From the NCBI GenBank assembly GCA_023408315.1, contig JAEYKI010000010.1, forward strand, positions 3,613 to 67,612: a stretch of 64,000 nt of DNA, read 5' to 3'. This stretch comes from Bacillota bacterium. Its GTDB lineage: Bacteria > Bacillota > Clostridia > Christensenellales > Christensenellaceae. The position numbers were made by a program, and so were the translations under genes. Every line of letters starts with the position of its first letter. The stretch's first letter is position 1. Of this stretch, positions 44,423 through 52,784 are shown in pieces. The notes under the pieces are model-generated. The model saw nothing but the letters and a program-made list of their open reading frames with translations. It had not been told where the DNA came from and ran no database searches.

Positions 44423-44947
44423 TTATGTGGCTCGCCTTGAAAGCGCAAGCGCGTTTTGCAGCAGTGTGACGATTCGCTGTGCGGCTGCCAGGCGGGAGAG
44501 GTATTCGCTGTTGCCCACGGCGGCATATGGCAGGCACTGGATGTGGAGCGCGGAAAGCGCGGGATTTTCCATTGTGATTTGCACGCCCAGGGAACGGCGG
44601 CGCACTGTGCCCGCGCTGCTTACGCCCAGGCTGTTTTTTGTTTTGAATTCCGCGGTTTTTTCCAGCTCGCAGACGGTGGCGGCGGTTATTTGGCCCACGC
44701 TGTAAATGCCAAAGATAAGACGCGCCGCGGGAATGCTGCCCGGCGAAGGATCGAAATAGAACCGTTTTTGTTCGGCGTCCAGGGCAAAGAACCTGGTTTC
44801 GCCTTTTGCATACGTGATATCAATTGACTGGCCGATTGTAAAGCCGTTTAATTTGAGAAGTTTAAGCCCGTACGAATGGATATCCCCTGGTTTTACCTGC
44901 GCGCGCACCACTGTGGCGGCGGACGCGGCCAAAGCTTTTGTATCCAT
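44423..44947 (-). CDS. protein of unknown function
   Basis: 174 residues, no signal peptide or membrane helix. DITYAKGETRFFALDAEQKRFYFD and SALHIQCLPYAAVGN suggest a beta-rich fold. No family recognised. ATG at 44947, GGGTGGG seven bases upstream. It is divergent from the toxin-like gene at 45214. Confidence 0.55.
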   Translation of the reverse strand: MDTKALAASAATVVRAQVKPGDIHSYGLKLLKLNGFTIGQSIDITYAKGETRFFALDAEQKRFYFDPSPGSIPAARLIFGIYSVGQITAATVCELEKTAEFKTKNSLGVSSAGTVRRRSLGVQITMENPALSALHIQCLPYAAVGNSEYLSRLAAAQRIVTLLQNALALSRRAT

Positions 44948-45120
44948 ATGTGAACCCACCCTTATATTTGCATTTTAAGGTAAAAGCGCGCGAAATACAA
45001 TGATTTTATTGCTGGCCGCCGCAGGGCAGAACGGCTTTATACGTTGCATATTTGAAACAAAATGGTAGATTTTATCAATCCGGTATGATAGAATTAATTG
45101 CATAGAGATATAAATCATAA

Positions 45121-45180
45121 AAAATTACCCCTTTCCGTAAAAGTTGGTGATAACTGAAGGGCAACCTGTAGTATAATGCA
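45121..45180 (+). promoter_or_regulatory. shared promoter-like element, copy B
   Basis: AAAATTACCCCTTTCCGTAA, then TTGGTGATAACTG (45144), GCAA and a -10 TATAAT (45172-45177). The -35 equivalent with 17-base spacing would be GATAAC. It lies about 35 bases before the toxin-like gene, followed by GGGAGG. Confidence 0.75.
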
Positions 45181-45213
45181 CTCAAATAAAACAATATTGG
45201 GAGGTATTATACA

Positions 45214-46923
45214 ATGGCAAACACAAAACAGCAATGGGGAACGCAGCAGACAAAAGGCCTGCAGGCTTATCTGAACAAATACGGGTACACGGACGACAGC
45301 GGAAAAGCGCTTGCGGTGGACGGTATGGCCGGGCCCAAGACACAGCAGGCATTAATTAAGTTTGACGTTAATCAAAAACAAATGAACGCACCGGACGCCC
45401 AAACAAAGGAGATGCAAATACTGCTGCGCGATTCCGGCTACAAAAACGCGGACGGCACGCCTCTTAAAGTGGACGGGATACACGGGCCCAACACGGACAA
45501 CGCGATTAATGCTTTTGAGAACGATTTTTTGGGACAGGTGGTGCCGAACTACACGCCCAAAACGGTGCAAACAACAATGTTTCCCAAGGTGCCCAATTTG
45601 AGCAAGGTGGATACGACCCCTGCCCCGGCCAGCACGGGAACGAACCTGACGGACGGATGGGGGCAGCCCATGGCGTACACGGGCAAGAGCGTATTGCAGC
45701 AGACGCAGGACGAGCAGTACCAAACCAATTACGGCACCGGCGCGGCAACCGCCAATTATGTGCCGAACGCAAACGGGAAGGTCGTGCAGCCGGAGAAGCA
45801 GACTATGTACTCGCCGTATGCTGACCCGGAAGCTGGCCAGAAAAATCCTGATGGCACATGGAAACAGATAGCGAAGCCAGGGACTTGGAACGGCAGTGGT
45901 GAAACCATTTTGGAGGCTGCTATAAAGGCGGCATCACCCATGGAAGCATTATACAAACCTTATGCTCAGGCAACGAAAAATTTTAAAGACATGCAATCAG
46001 ATATGGATGTTTATAAGGAGCAGGTAAAGATATTTACGCAAAAAGCAGTAGAAGCTGCACAAAAAGTACGGATGGGCCTTGCTAAGCCAGAAGACGAGGA
46101 CAACGGATTACAGCAGCAAATAAAGAGTTACCAAGCAAAGGTGGACGCTGCTCAAAAATTAGCGAATAAATATAAAATGGACAGCGATGATTTATTAAAG
46201 CAAATGAACGAACTTGCTGCAACGCAGAAACCTGCGCCGCAGGAAGGAAGCGGATTGTTTGATACGCCGGAAGCAGCAGCCGAGGATTTTGCTAAGCGGG
46301 CTATGCCGCTGACGGATAAAACGAGCCATGAATACGCTGCTGTGATGACGGAAGTAATGGTGCCCGAATATAAGGACGGTAAAATGCAGATGGTGCCCAA
46401 GTATAAATATGGGGATATTATGGCCGGAGAAATAGACAATGTTGTTGGCACGGCAGCCCTGGGCCTCTTGGCACCAACGGATGGGAAAAAGTATTTATTA
46501 CATACGCACCCGGATAATGATGGATATGTGCAAGATTATTTTTCTGGATTACCGTATGACATATCAAAACCGGGCGATGCCAGTATACCTACGTTTGCTG
46601 GATCGCAGTGGTATCAAGCTCCAGAATTCTTGAATAACATATTAACCAATATAGAAGGAATGGGTAATCCGATCGCGAATGCGGCTCTCCAAGTATTAAA
46701 AAACATAACTGGAAAACAATTAAGCGGGTATGATGGCATTTATTTAGCATCTCCAAATGGATTTTTGACATTGTATCAGGGGGCAAATGGTGAATATGGT
46801 CAATTGTGGGATAGCAATCAAGACAAAAGTAAACTGCAAAAGAATCCTGTTACTGGAGTTGAAGTGCCAAAAACAAAAGGCAAATGGGACCATACAATAG
46901 GAGAATATAAATATAAAAAATAG
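45214..46923 (+). CDS. polymorphic-toxin-like protein with JAMM/DUF4329-like tip
   Basis: 569 residues. Two N-terminal peptidoglycan-binding-like repeats (VDGMAGPKTQQAL, VDGIHGPNTDNAI), a Pro/Thr-rich linker containing NPDGTWKQIAKPG, a helical coiled-coil region (about 240-345), and a C-terminal domain with HTHP at 430-433, FSGLPYD and Asp455, a pattern like JAMM/DUF4329 tips of polymorphic toxins. GC falls sharply from about 45930 on, at the linker-to-tip border. No signal peptide, so export is unexplained. The N-terminus and linker are shared with the protein at 60537. GGGAGG ten bases before the ATG. A toxin role is inferred from architecture and neighbours. Confidence 0.65.
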   Translation: MANTKQQWGTQQTKGLQAYLNKYGYTDDSGKALAVDGMAGPKTQQALIKFDVNQKQMNAPDAQTKEMQILLRDSGYKNADGTPLKVDGIHGPNTDNAINAFENDFLGQVVPNYTPKTVQTTMFPKVPNLSKVDTTPAPASTGTNLTDGWGQPMAYTGKSVLQQTQDEQYQTNYGTGAATANYVPNANGKVVQPEKQTMYSPYADPEAGQKNPDGTWKQIAKPGTWNGSGETILEAAIKAASPMEALYKPYAQATKNFKDMQSDMDVYKEQVKIFTQKAVEAAQKVRMGLAKPEDEDNGLQQQIKSYQAKVDAAQKLANKYKMDSDDLLKQMNELAATQKPAPQEGSGLFDTPEAAAEDFAKRAMPLTDKTSHEYAAVMTEVMVPEYKDGKMQMVPKYKYGDIMAGEIDNVVGTAALGLLAPTDGKKYLLHTHPDNDGYVQDYFSGLPYDISKPGDASIPTFAGSQWYQAPEFLNNILTNIEGMGNPIANAALQVLKNITGKQLSGYDGIYLASPNGFLTLYQGANGEYGQLWDSNQDKSKLQKNPVTGVEVPKTKGKWDHTIGEYKYKK

Positions 46924-46954
46924 TAACTAAAAATTTATTAAGAAGGGAAATTAT

Positions 46955-47818
46955 ATGAAAAAAAGGATTATATCATTGGTGATTATAGGAGCTGTGGCGG
47001 TATTAGCTATTACTTTTATTGTATCGGTCTTTGATTCTTTTAATATACGCCAGCGATGGCAAAGCCCGGATTATAAATACATTGGCGTGAATGATGAGAT
47101 GGGCGTGATGTTTGAGGTTGGTGGAAACACCTACCGTTATCTGCCTATGGTAAGTTGGGAACCGCTGCCTGACAATAGAGGCATATATTGTGGCTCGGCT
47201 TACCATACTCCTGGTGGTTATAACATATACGTTGATTGGTCTAGGTTTGATATTTATATTTTTGAAAAAGACACAAAAAGAATATTTATTCAACTGCGTA
47301 CCGCGGAACAAAGGCCGTTGTTTGATGAGAGAAGAATATATTTGGTATATTATTACCGTGCGGATATATCACTACCTTCCTTTGACCGGACAGGCATAGA
47401 CGAACTTGCTTTTGCGCCTTATAGCCAATTCAACTATGAATTTATGCCTGTTACAAAAGACACAGAAATAATAAATAAATTATTTGCCGTAGTAAATGAC
47501 AATGCCGGTAAGCAGGAGTTAAGTGGTTATTACCAATATTATTTTGCAACTTTATGGTGTATGAACAGTGGCTTTCCTGGAATAGGTATTGCGTTGCCTG
47601 TGTATGCATACGACCAAGATTATTGGGTATTGATAAACTATTCCGAAAGTATTTCGGAAAAATGGAAACCCAATTGGGATTGGTTGCCCGAAGAAAGCAA
47701 AGAAAGTGAAACCCCTGTTTACGCCAAAATTCCACAGCAGTTGCTGGAACAGATCGCCGGGGAAAAGCTGCCCACCGCCAGCGAGTATATAGCCAGCAAG
47801 CAAAAAACAGCCGGTTAA
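46955..47818 (+). CDS. membrane-anchored putative immunity protein
   Basis: 287 residues: one N-terminal transmembrane helix (about 5-25) and a large outer domain with no known motif. It begins 31 bases after the toxin-like gene, with GAAGGG before the ATG, and is equally AT-rich. Its second half is homologous to the broken gene at 48078, and the last codons and the sequence after the stop (CAGCCGGTTAAGGCATG) are shared too. Position suggests an immunity protein acting outside the membrane. Confidence 0.55.
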   Translation: MKKRIISLVIIGAVAVLAITFIVSVFDSFNIRQRWQSPDYKYIGVNDEMGVMFEVGGNTYRYLPMVSWEPLPDNRGIYCGSAYHTPGGYNIYVDWSRFDIYIFEKDTKRIFIQLRTAEQRPLFDERRIYLVYYYRADISLPSFDRTGIDELAFAPYSQFNYEFMPVTKDTEIINKLFAVVNDNAGKQELSGYYQYYFATLWCMNSGFPGIGIALPVYAYDQDYWVLINYSESISEKWKPNWDWLPEESKESETPVYAKIPQQLLEQIAGEKLPTASEYIASKQKTAG

Positions 47819-47834
47819 GGCATGCGAGGTTTGC

Positions 47835-47872
47835 CATCCGCGCGGGCTTCCCGTTTGAAGCCCGTGCGAATG
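47835..47872 (+). repeat. hairpin after the immunity-like gene
   Basis: CATCCGCGCGGGCTTC and GAAGCCCGTGCGAATG around a CCGTTT loop. A matching hairpin, also introduced by TTGCCATCCGC or similar, follows the immunity-like gene at 62961. Confidence 0.65.
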
Positions 47873-47881
47873 CATAAATGA

Positions 47882-48073
47882 AACTTTGAAGCAGAAATAA
47901 AAACGGGGGGTGGCCCCCGCCGAGTGGGTGCACGTGATTTTGCGGATATAAATAGAGTTCTTGTACAAGGTGCAATGGATTTTCCTAAATCAAAAGTTCA
48001 ATGGGATTATGATACAAATATGTATACGCCAGGATATTGGGACGCAAATGTTAAATTTATATTAACCCCTTAA
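47882..48073 (+). pseudogene. orphan toxin C-terminal tip
   Basis: An open frame of 63 codons with no start codon or ribosome site: FEAEIKTGGGPRRVGARDF, then DINRVLVQGAMDFPKSKVQW and a normal stop. It is AT-rich in its second half and differs from the tip of the upstream toxin-like protein. A start-less tip directly after a complete toxin-immunity pair is the arrangement of orphan cassettes in CDI, Rhs and Maf loci. Confidence 0.5.
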
Positions 48074-48077
48074 TTTT

Positions 48078-48490
48078 TATGTAAGCCATGCAGACGAAAA
48101 AAAAGTGTTTGTTATATCAAAGGCATCTCATTTTTGGTTGCCAACGAAGTTGCAGATATGTACTATAGCCGAAACGATGTAACATTACCCATATTTGATA
48201 GAAACGGGATTGACACTTTGGGACTGGTTGATGAGCAAAAGAAAATATATAAAGTTATAAACGACAAGAATTTGCTGGACAAGCTATGGGATACATTAGA
48301 GAACAATGAAAAAAAGAATGAGGACAGCGGCAATTTTTTTCCTTCCGAACAAGAGTTGTGGTTCATGAACAGCAGATACATGGGAATTGGCATTGAATTT
48401 GCGAATGGACATATTACATTGCCACAAGATTTGCAGTGGGATATTATGGAGGCAGGAAAATCTGTAGCTTATCACCAAACAGCCGGCTAA
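48078..48490 (+). pseudogene. truncated, frameshifted immunity-like copy
   Basis: Homologous to the second half of the protein at 46955: YVSHADEKKVFVIS in one frame, then after about 48115-48135 the frame changes to VADMYYSRNDVTLPIFDRNG, matching VYYYRADISLPSFDRTG of the intact copy, and continues to AYHQTAG. The membrane helix and first half are missing. It follows the orphan tip without a gap, so it is probably the remains of that tip's immunity gene. Confidence 0.6.
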
Positions 48491-48615
48491 GGCATGGAGG
48501 GTTTGGCAGCCGAGTTGGGATTTCAAGCCGCTCCTTAAGGGGGGCGGCTAAAACATAGAGCAGTTTATTAAACAACATCATAATTATTGTAAAGGGCTTT
48601 CTTTAATGTTGGTAA

Positions 48616-48676
48616 AAAATTACCCCTTTTCGTATAAATTGGTGATAACTGCACAGCAAAGTGTGGTAGAGTGTAT
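48616..48676 (+). promoter_or_regulatory. shared promoter-like element, copy C
   Basis: AAAATTACCCCTTTTCGTAT, TTGGTGATAACTG (48639), GCAA, TGTGGTAGAGTGTA. No gene follows closely; the repeat-filled stretch to 49327 and then the large terminase lie downstream. Confidence 0.7.
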
Positions 48677-48687
48677 GTAGATGCTTA

Positions 48688-48715
48688 ACGGAGCGATGTG
48701 GTCATCGCTCCCTAC
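48688..48715. repeat. dispersed palindromic repeat, type 1
   Basis: Same ACGGAGCGATG / CATCGCTCC unit as at 3846, 12 bases after promoter-like copy C. Confidence 0.75.
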
Positions 48716-48920
48716 AAAAAGGGGATTGGATTATGGGTTTAGCGTTGCGGTTCTCTCCCTCAGTCGGCTTCGCGGCACCTTCCTTCATCACGCTAAGGCG
48801 TGCGGTTGGCTCTGCCCTGGCGTCGGAGGGAGGTGGCCTCTGGGTTGGACGGAGATTCCTCACCTCGTTCAGAATGACAGGCGGGGATTCCTTGTTTGTT
48901 CGGGCGGGCGTTTTGGGCAT
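48716..48920. other. gene-free stretch of repeat debris
   Basis: No gene. It contains a segment whose complement encodes the spurious HSERGEES peptide well known from widely dispersed bacterial extragenic repeats (about 48850-48895), and worn type 3 sequence. Confidence 0.5.
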
Positions 48921-48945
48921 GCGGGCGACCGAAGGTCGCCCCTAC
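48921..48945. repeat. dispersed palindromic repeat, type 2
   Basis: GGGCGACC and GGTCGCCC around GAA, followed by CTAC; nearly the same as the copy at 49131. Confidence 0.75.
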
Positions 48946-48969
48946 CTGTTTGGGCGGGGGTTTTGGGCG

Positions 48970-48995
48970 CGCGGACGGCCGATGGCCGCCCTTAC
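48970..48995. repeat. dispersed palindromic repeat, type 2 (variant)
   Basis: GGACGGCC and GGCCGCCC around GAT, followed by TTACG; paired changes keep the stem. Confidence 0.65.
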
Positions 48996-49013
48996 GTGCC
49001 GGGCAATGGAGAA

Positions 49014-49061
49014 GACAATCCTCAGTCAGCTTACGCTGACAGCTCCTTTGCCAAAGGAGCC
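49014..49061. repeat. dispersed palindromic repeat, type 3
   Basis: CCTCAGTCAGC with GCTGAC, then AGCTCCTTTG with CAAAGGAGC: two hairpins in tandem. A near-identical unit is at 54160. Confidence 0.75.
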
Positions 49062-49130
49062 TGAAATCATTGCGATACGGCACTTTTGTTTGTTTGGGCA
49101 ACGGGTGCTGTTTGGGCGGGCGTTTTGGGC

Positions 49131-49160
49131 ATGCGGGCGACCGAAGGTCGCCCCTACGTG
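49131..49160. repeat. dispersed palindromic repeat, type 2
   Basis: Copy of the 48921 unit, including the preceding GGGCATGCG. Confidence 0.75.
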
Positions 49161-49167
49161 TTGAGCG

Positions 49168-49197
49168 ACGGAGCGATGTGGTCATCGCTCCCTACAG
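49168..49197. repeat. dispersed palindromic repeat, type 1
   Basis: Copy of the 3846 unit, followed by CTACAG. Confidence 0.75.
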
Positions 49198-49277
49198 TAT
49201 GGGAATGTGAACGCAGGCTGGCGTGAGGGGACACGATAGCCGGATAACGGTTTATAAAATATTGCTTTTCTTTTGGG

Positions 49278-49317
49278 CTCCACCCTTTTCTTTTCCGCCC
49301 AAAAGAAAAGGGTGGAA
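49278..49317 (+). repeat. hairpin joined to ribosome binding site of the large terminase
   Basis: CCACCCTTTTCTTTT and AAAAGAAAAGGGTGG form a 15-bp stem with a short loop, then AAAAAGAGAGGAAT. The last part is identical to the site at the aldo/keto reductase gene. Confidence 0.6.
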
Positions 49318-49327
49318 AAAGAGAGGA

Positions 49328-50923
49328 ATGCATGCATTGGTAAACACAAAGGCTTACATTGAGAAGTATCTAAAGATACGGGACAAGGGGGCGCGGATCA
49401 TACCGCTCAGGTTAAACGCGCCGCAGATGAAGCTGTACAACGCGCTAAAAGCGCAGGCGGAGGCCGGGCTGCCCCAGCGGGCGGTGATATTAAAAGCGCG
49501 GCAGATGGGATTCTCCACCCTGACGGAAGCGGTGCTGTTCAAGAACGTCGCCACCGGGCGGAACGTACGGGCCGGGATCGTCGCGCATAAGGAGACCGCG
49601 ACCGCGAACCTGTTCAACATGTCCCGCCTGTTCTACGACAGGCTGCCGCGGGAGGTAAAACCCGCCATCCGCGCGAGCAACGCGAGGGAGATCGTCTTTA
49701 GGGACACGGGGAGTTCCATACGGTGCATGACCGCCGGGGGCGACGGAATCGGGCGAAGCGACACGTTCCAGAAGCTGCACGTATCTGAATACGCGTTCTG
49801 GCGCGGGGACAAAAAAGCGACGCTGCTGGGGCTGCTGCAATCCGTCCCCAACAGGCCGGAGACTCTCGTTGTGATTGAGAGCACGGCCAACGGGTGCGAC
49901 GACTTCAAGGACATTTGGGACAGGGCCTGCCGCGGGGAAAGCGGCTTTGCGCCCGTGTTCTGCGCGTGGTGGGAGCTGCCCGAATACCGCGCCCGGTACG
50001 ACGGCTTCCAGCCGGACGACGCGGAGATGGAAATGATCGCCAGCTACGGCCTTGATATGGAGCAGATCGCCTGGCGGCGGTGGTGCATCGGCACCAACTG
50101 CGGCGGGGACGCGGACCTGTTCCGGCAGGAGTATCCCGGCAACCCGCACGAGGCCTTCATCAGCAGCGGCAGGTGCGTCTTTAGCCAGGAGGCAATCGCC
50201 AGAAGGATATCGGCCCTGCGCCCGCCGGTACGCATCGGGCAGTTCCGGTGGGAGGGGAGCATTGGCGCCAGCGTGTGGGAGGACGATGCGCGCGGATGCG
50301 TCAAAATATACCGCGAAGCGGTGCGCCATCGCCCGTACGTGATGGGTGGGGACACGGCAGGGGACGGCAGCGACTTTTTTGTGGGGCAGGTGCTGGACAA
50401 CACGACCGGGGAGCAGGCGGCGGTGCTGCGGATGCACGGGGACGAGGACGAGTTTGCGCAGCAGGCGGCGTGCCTGGGCGCGATGTACAACCACGCGCTC
50501 ATTGGCATTGAGGCGAACTTTTCCACCTTCCCTATCCGCGAGCTGGCGCGGCTTGGGTACGGGTGGCAGTACGTGCGCGAGCACCTGGACAGCTACACGG
50601 GCAGGACGCAGAAGCGCTGGGGGTTCAAGACCACGGCGGCGACACGGCCGGTCGCGATTGCGGGGCTGATCAGTTTTGCGCGGGAGCATATGGATCTGAT
50701 CCACGACCGGGATACGCTAACGGAGATGATGAGTTTTGTGCGGAACGATGCGGGCAGGCCCGAGGCGGCGCGCGGCGCGCACGACGACTGCGTGATGGCT
50801 CTCGCGATTGCGCACAAAATACGCGAGCAGCAGAGCTATGAGGATTTGAGGCCGGAGATCAGGGATGAGGAGGAAATTCCGTGGGGCAGGCAGGTGGAGA
50901 AGTTTGTGGGGTGGGGGAGGTAG
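49328..50923 (+). CDS. terL: phage terminase large subunit
   Basis: 531 residues. The ATPase part has the terminase Walker A form LKARQMGFST and the acidic strand motif VSEYAFWR; the RNase H-like nuclease part has MGGDTAGDGSDF, IGIEANF and HDDCVMALAIA, holding the metal-binding acids. Both activities for DNA packaging look intact. The ATG at 49328 lies only two bases after GAGAGG; a TTG at 49337 has normal spacing and may be the true start. No portal or capsid gene follows. Confidence 0.93.
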   Translation: MHALVNTKAYIEKYLKIRDKGARIIPLRLNAPQMKLYNALKAQAEAGLPQRAVILKARQMGFSTLTEAVLFKNVATGRNVRAGIVAHKETATANLFNMSRLFYDRLPREVKPAIRASNAREIVFRDTGSSIRCMTAGGDGIGRSDTFQKLHVSEYAFWRGDKKATLLGLLQSVPNRPETLVVIESTANGCDDFKDIWDRACRGESGFAPVFCAWWELPEYRARYDGFQPDDAEMEMIASYGLDMEQIAWRRWCIGTNCGGDADLFRQEYPGNPHEAFISSGRCVFSQEAIARRISALRPPVRIGQFRWEGSIGASVWEDDARGCVKIYREAVRHRPYVMGGDTAGDGSDFFVGQVLDNTTGEQAAVLRMHGDEDEFAQQAACLGAMYNHALIGIEANFSTFPIRELARLGYGWQYVREHLDSYTGRTQKRWGFKTTAATRPVAIAGLISFAREHMDLIHDRDTLTEMMSFVRNDAGRPEAARGAHDDCVMALAIAHKIREQQSYEDLRPEIRDEEEIPWGRQVEKFVGWGR

Positions 50924-51028
50924 GGTGAGATTTTTTTACTTATTTTAGAGGATTTTGGGTAAAAGTGAAGAATTATGATAATTAAGAAGAATACTTTATC
51001 TATTAGTAATTTAGAAAGAAGGTTCATT

Positions 51029-52417
51029 ATGAATTATTACGCTGTTAAGACTGGACGTACAGTAGGAGTATTTGATAGTTGGGCAGCATGTCAAGAATCA
51101 ATTAATGGTTTTTCTGGTGCTGTTTATAAGTCATTTAAAACTAAAGAAGAAGCACAAGCATATTTAGATGACGTTGATATTTATCTTGAAACCATTAAAA
51201 AGGATATAGCAGAAGGGTATATAGTTGCATTTTGTGATGGCAGCTTTAATGATGAAAAAGATCGTTATTCATTCGGGGTTTTAGTTGTTGATCCTGATTT
51301 GCATGAACATGAAATTTGTGGTTCAGCTCAAAATATAAAATATAAAGGAACACAAAACATTATTGGCGAGATTATGGGCGCAATTAACGCAATGGATTGG
51401 GCAATATCGAATAAATTTGATAAAATTAAAATATATCATGATTATGAAGGATTAAGTAAATGGTTATCTGGTGAATGGGAAGCTAAGAGTGAAGCAGCCA
51501 AAATGTTTGTAGCCATATACAAAAGCAAATTTGTGGATTTGTTGCAAGTTGAATTTGTAAAAGTTAAAGGACATAGTAACAATAAATATAATGATAAGGC
51601 AGATGAACTAGCCAAAAGAGCCTTATCGGATAATGCTAGGGTACCAATCCAAGGTGATAGTTGGTTTTCTATACTATATTTTAGGCCCGATGAATTACAA
51701 GCAATAATAGATTTAATTACAGCGGATTTTCCTGAACTTACAATTGAAAAAAATGAGCAGGTTAACTCAATAGTATATAAATTACATCTTGATCACAACA
51801 GGCTAACTGTTACGTTATTTAAAAGTGCAAATAGGAAATTGTTAGTGCAAGGAGCTAACACAATTGTTTTTCAAATTTTCATTACTTATGTTAATGAATT
51901 AATAGGCGTAAAAGCAGACCGTATAATTGGTGATGCATACAGAAAAAGTATTGATTCTAAGAAAATTGATGAAGGACTACAAGATATTTGCCCAACTTTC
52001 CCTGCAGATTACCCGGAAAATATTAAACGCCTAATTAGACAATCAATTATTAATTTAAGTTATTATGTAGAATGTGAAGATTATTCCCAATATGTTTTTC
52101 CTGCTTTAAGAGCGCTCGAAGGCCATATGAAATATTTGTTTAATACTTCTGGTGTCCAAATTAAATCTAAAAATGGTTTTTGCAATTTCCAAAAAGATGT
52201 TACTACAGGGTTATATTATTTGCCTCAAACCGTGATTTCTGATATAGTTATTAGACAGAAGTTAGAACGTTACTACAATTATTATAATACAATAAGGCAT
52301 ACAATATTTCATTTTGGGGATATTATAGGAAATACAGACTCTACACGACTGATTGAAAGTAAAAGTGAAGCGGATGGATATATAAATAGTTGTTTAGGTT
52401 ATATATGTGAAGAATGA
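51029..52417 (+). CDS. rnlA: RNase H - RnlA fusion, toxin of an RnlAB-type system
   Basis: 462 residues. Residues 1-45 form a viroplasmin-like domain (MNYYAVKTGRTVGVFDSW), as in RNase HI of eukaryotes and many bacteria; then an RNase HI domain with all four catalytic acids: Asp70 (FCDGS), Glu114, Asp138 and Asp189. The C-terminal 260 residues resemble RnlA: a TBP-like strand region (KLLVQGANTIVFQIF) and a HEPN-like dimer domain with the R-x4-H motif Arg423/His428 (RHTIFH). E. coli RnlA needs RNase HI as partner; here the two are fused. Very AT-rich. ATG at 51029 after AGAAAGAAGG. First gene of a three-gene operon. Confidence 0.75.
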   Translation: MNYYAVKTGRTVGVFDSWAACQESINGFSGAVYKSFKTKEEAQAYLDDVDIYLETIKKDIAEGYIVAFCDGSFNDEKDRYSFGVLVVDPDLHEHEICGSAQNIKYKGTQNIIGEIMGAINAMDWAISNKFDKIKIYHDYEGLSKWLSGEWEAKSEAAKMFVAIYKSKFVDLLQVEFVKVKGHSNNKYNDKADELAKRALSDNARVPIQGDSWFSILYFRPDELQAIIDLITADFPELTIEKNEQVNSIVYKLHLDHNRLTVTLFKSANRKLLVQGANTIVFQIFITYVNELIGVKADRIIGDAYRKSIDSKKIDEGLQDICPTFPADYPENIKRLIRQSIINLSYYVECEDYSQYVFPALRALEGHMKYLFNTSGVQIKSKNGFCNFQKDVTTGLYYLPQTVISDIVIRQKLERYYNYYNTIRHTIFHFGDIIGNTDSTRLIESKSEADGYINSCLGYICEE

Positions 52418-52427
52418 AGCGAGTTTT

Positions 52428-52784
52428 ATGAATAAACAATATGTAGTAAAACAATTGAATAGTAATCAAATTTACCTAATATGCATGGATTATGATAGTA
52501 TTCTAAACTATATCGATGAAATAGAGGATGAGAGTTTACTAAAATCTAATTCAGGTGAGATAATTATTGATCAATTACTTGTAGCGGGAAATGGAAAAAA
52601 TAGATTCATTTCTTGTCAGTTTAATTATGGCAAAATTGAACTTGGAACAGCAAAAAATATAGAAGGAATTTACGATTATAGAAGGATTACAGTAGAATTA
52701 TTAAAAGAGTATCAGAATGAATTAAAATATTCGATATTAACAGATAGTCAATTAAGGCAAATCCATGAGGGGCATATTATTTAA
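52428..52784 (+). CDS. rnlB: RnlB-like antitoxin
   Basis: 118 residues, right after the RnlA-like gene and of the usual RnlB size. The central IIIDQLLVAGNGKNRFISCQF resembles the conserved stretch of RnlB antitoxins, which bind RnlA and block its RNase activity together with RNase HI. The ribosome site is weak, and a GTG at 52407 overlapping the upstream gene is possible, suggesting translational coupling. The stop codon shares its last base with the next start (TAATG). Confidence 0.68.
   Translation: MNKQYVVKQLNSNQIYLICMDYDSILNYIDEIEDESLLKSNSGEIIIDQLLVAGNGKNRFISCQFNYGKIELGTAKNIEGIYDYRRITVELLKEYQNELKYSILTDSQLRQIHEGHII

Noticed and set aside
48681..49185. Overlapping open frames on both strands (100-143 codons)
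   Set aside because: They consist of dispersed repeats, including the well-known HSERGEES-type false peptide.
49490..50704. Open frame of 404 codons opposite the large terminase
   Set aside because: Antisense shadow without a ribosome site; the terminase motifs are on the plus strand.
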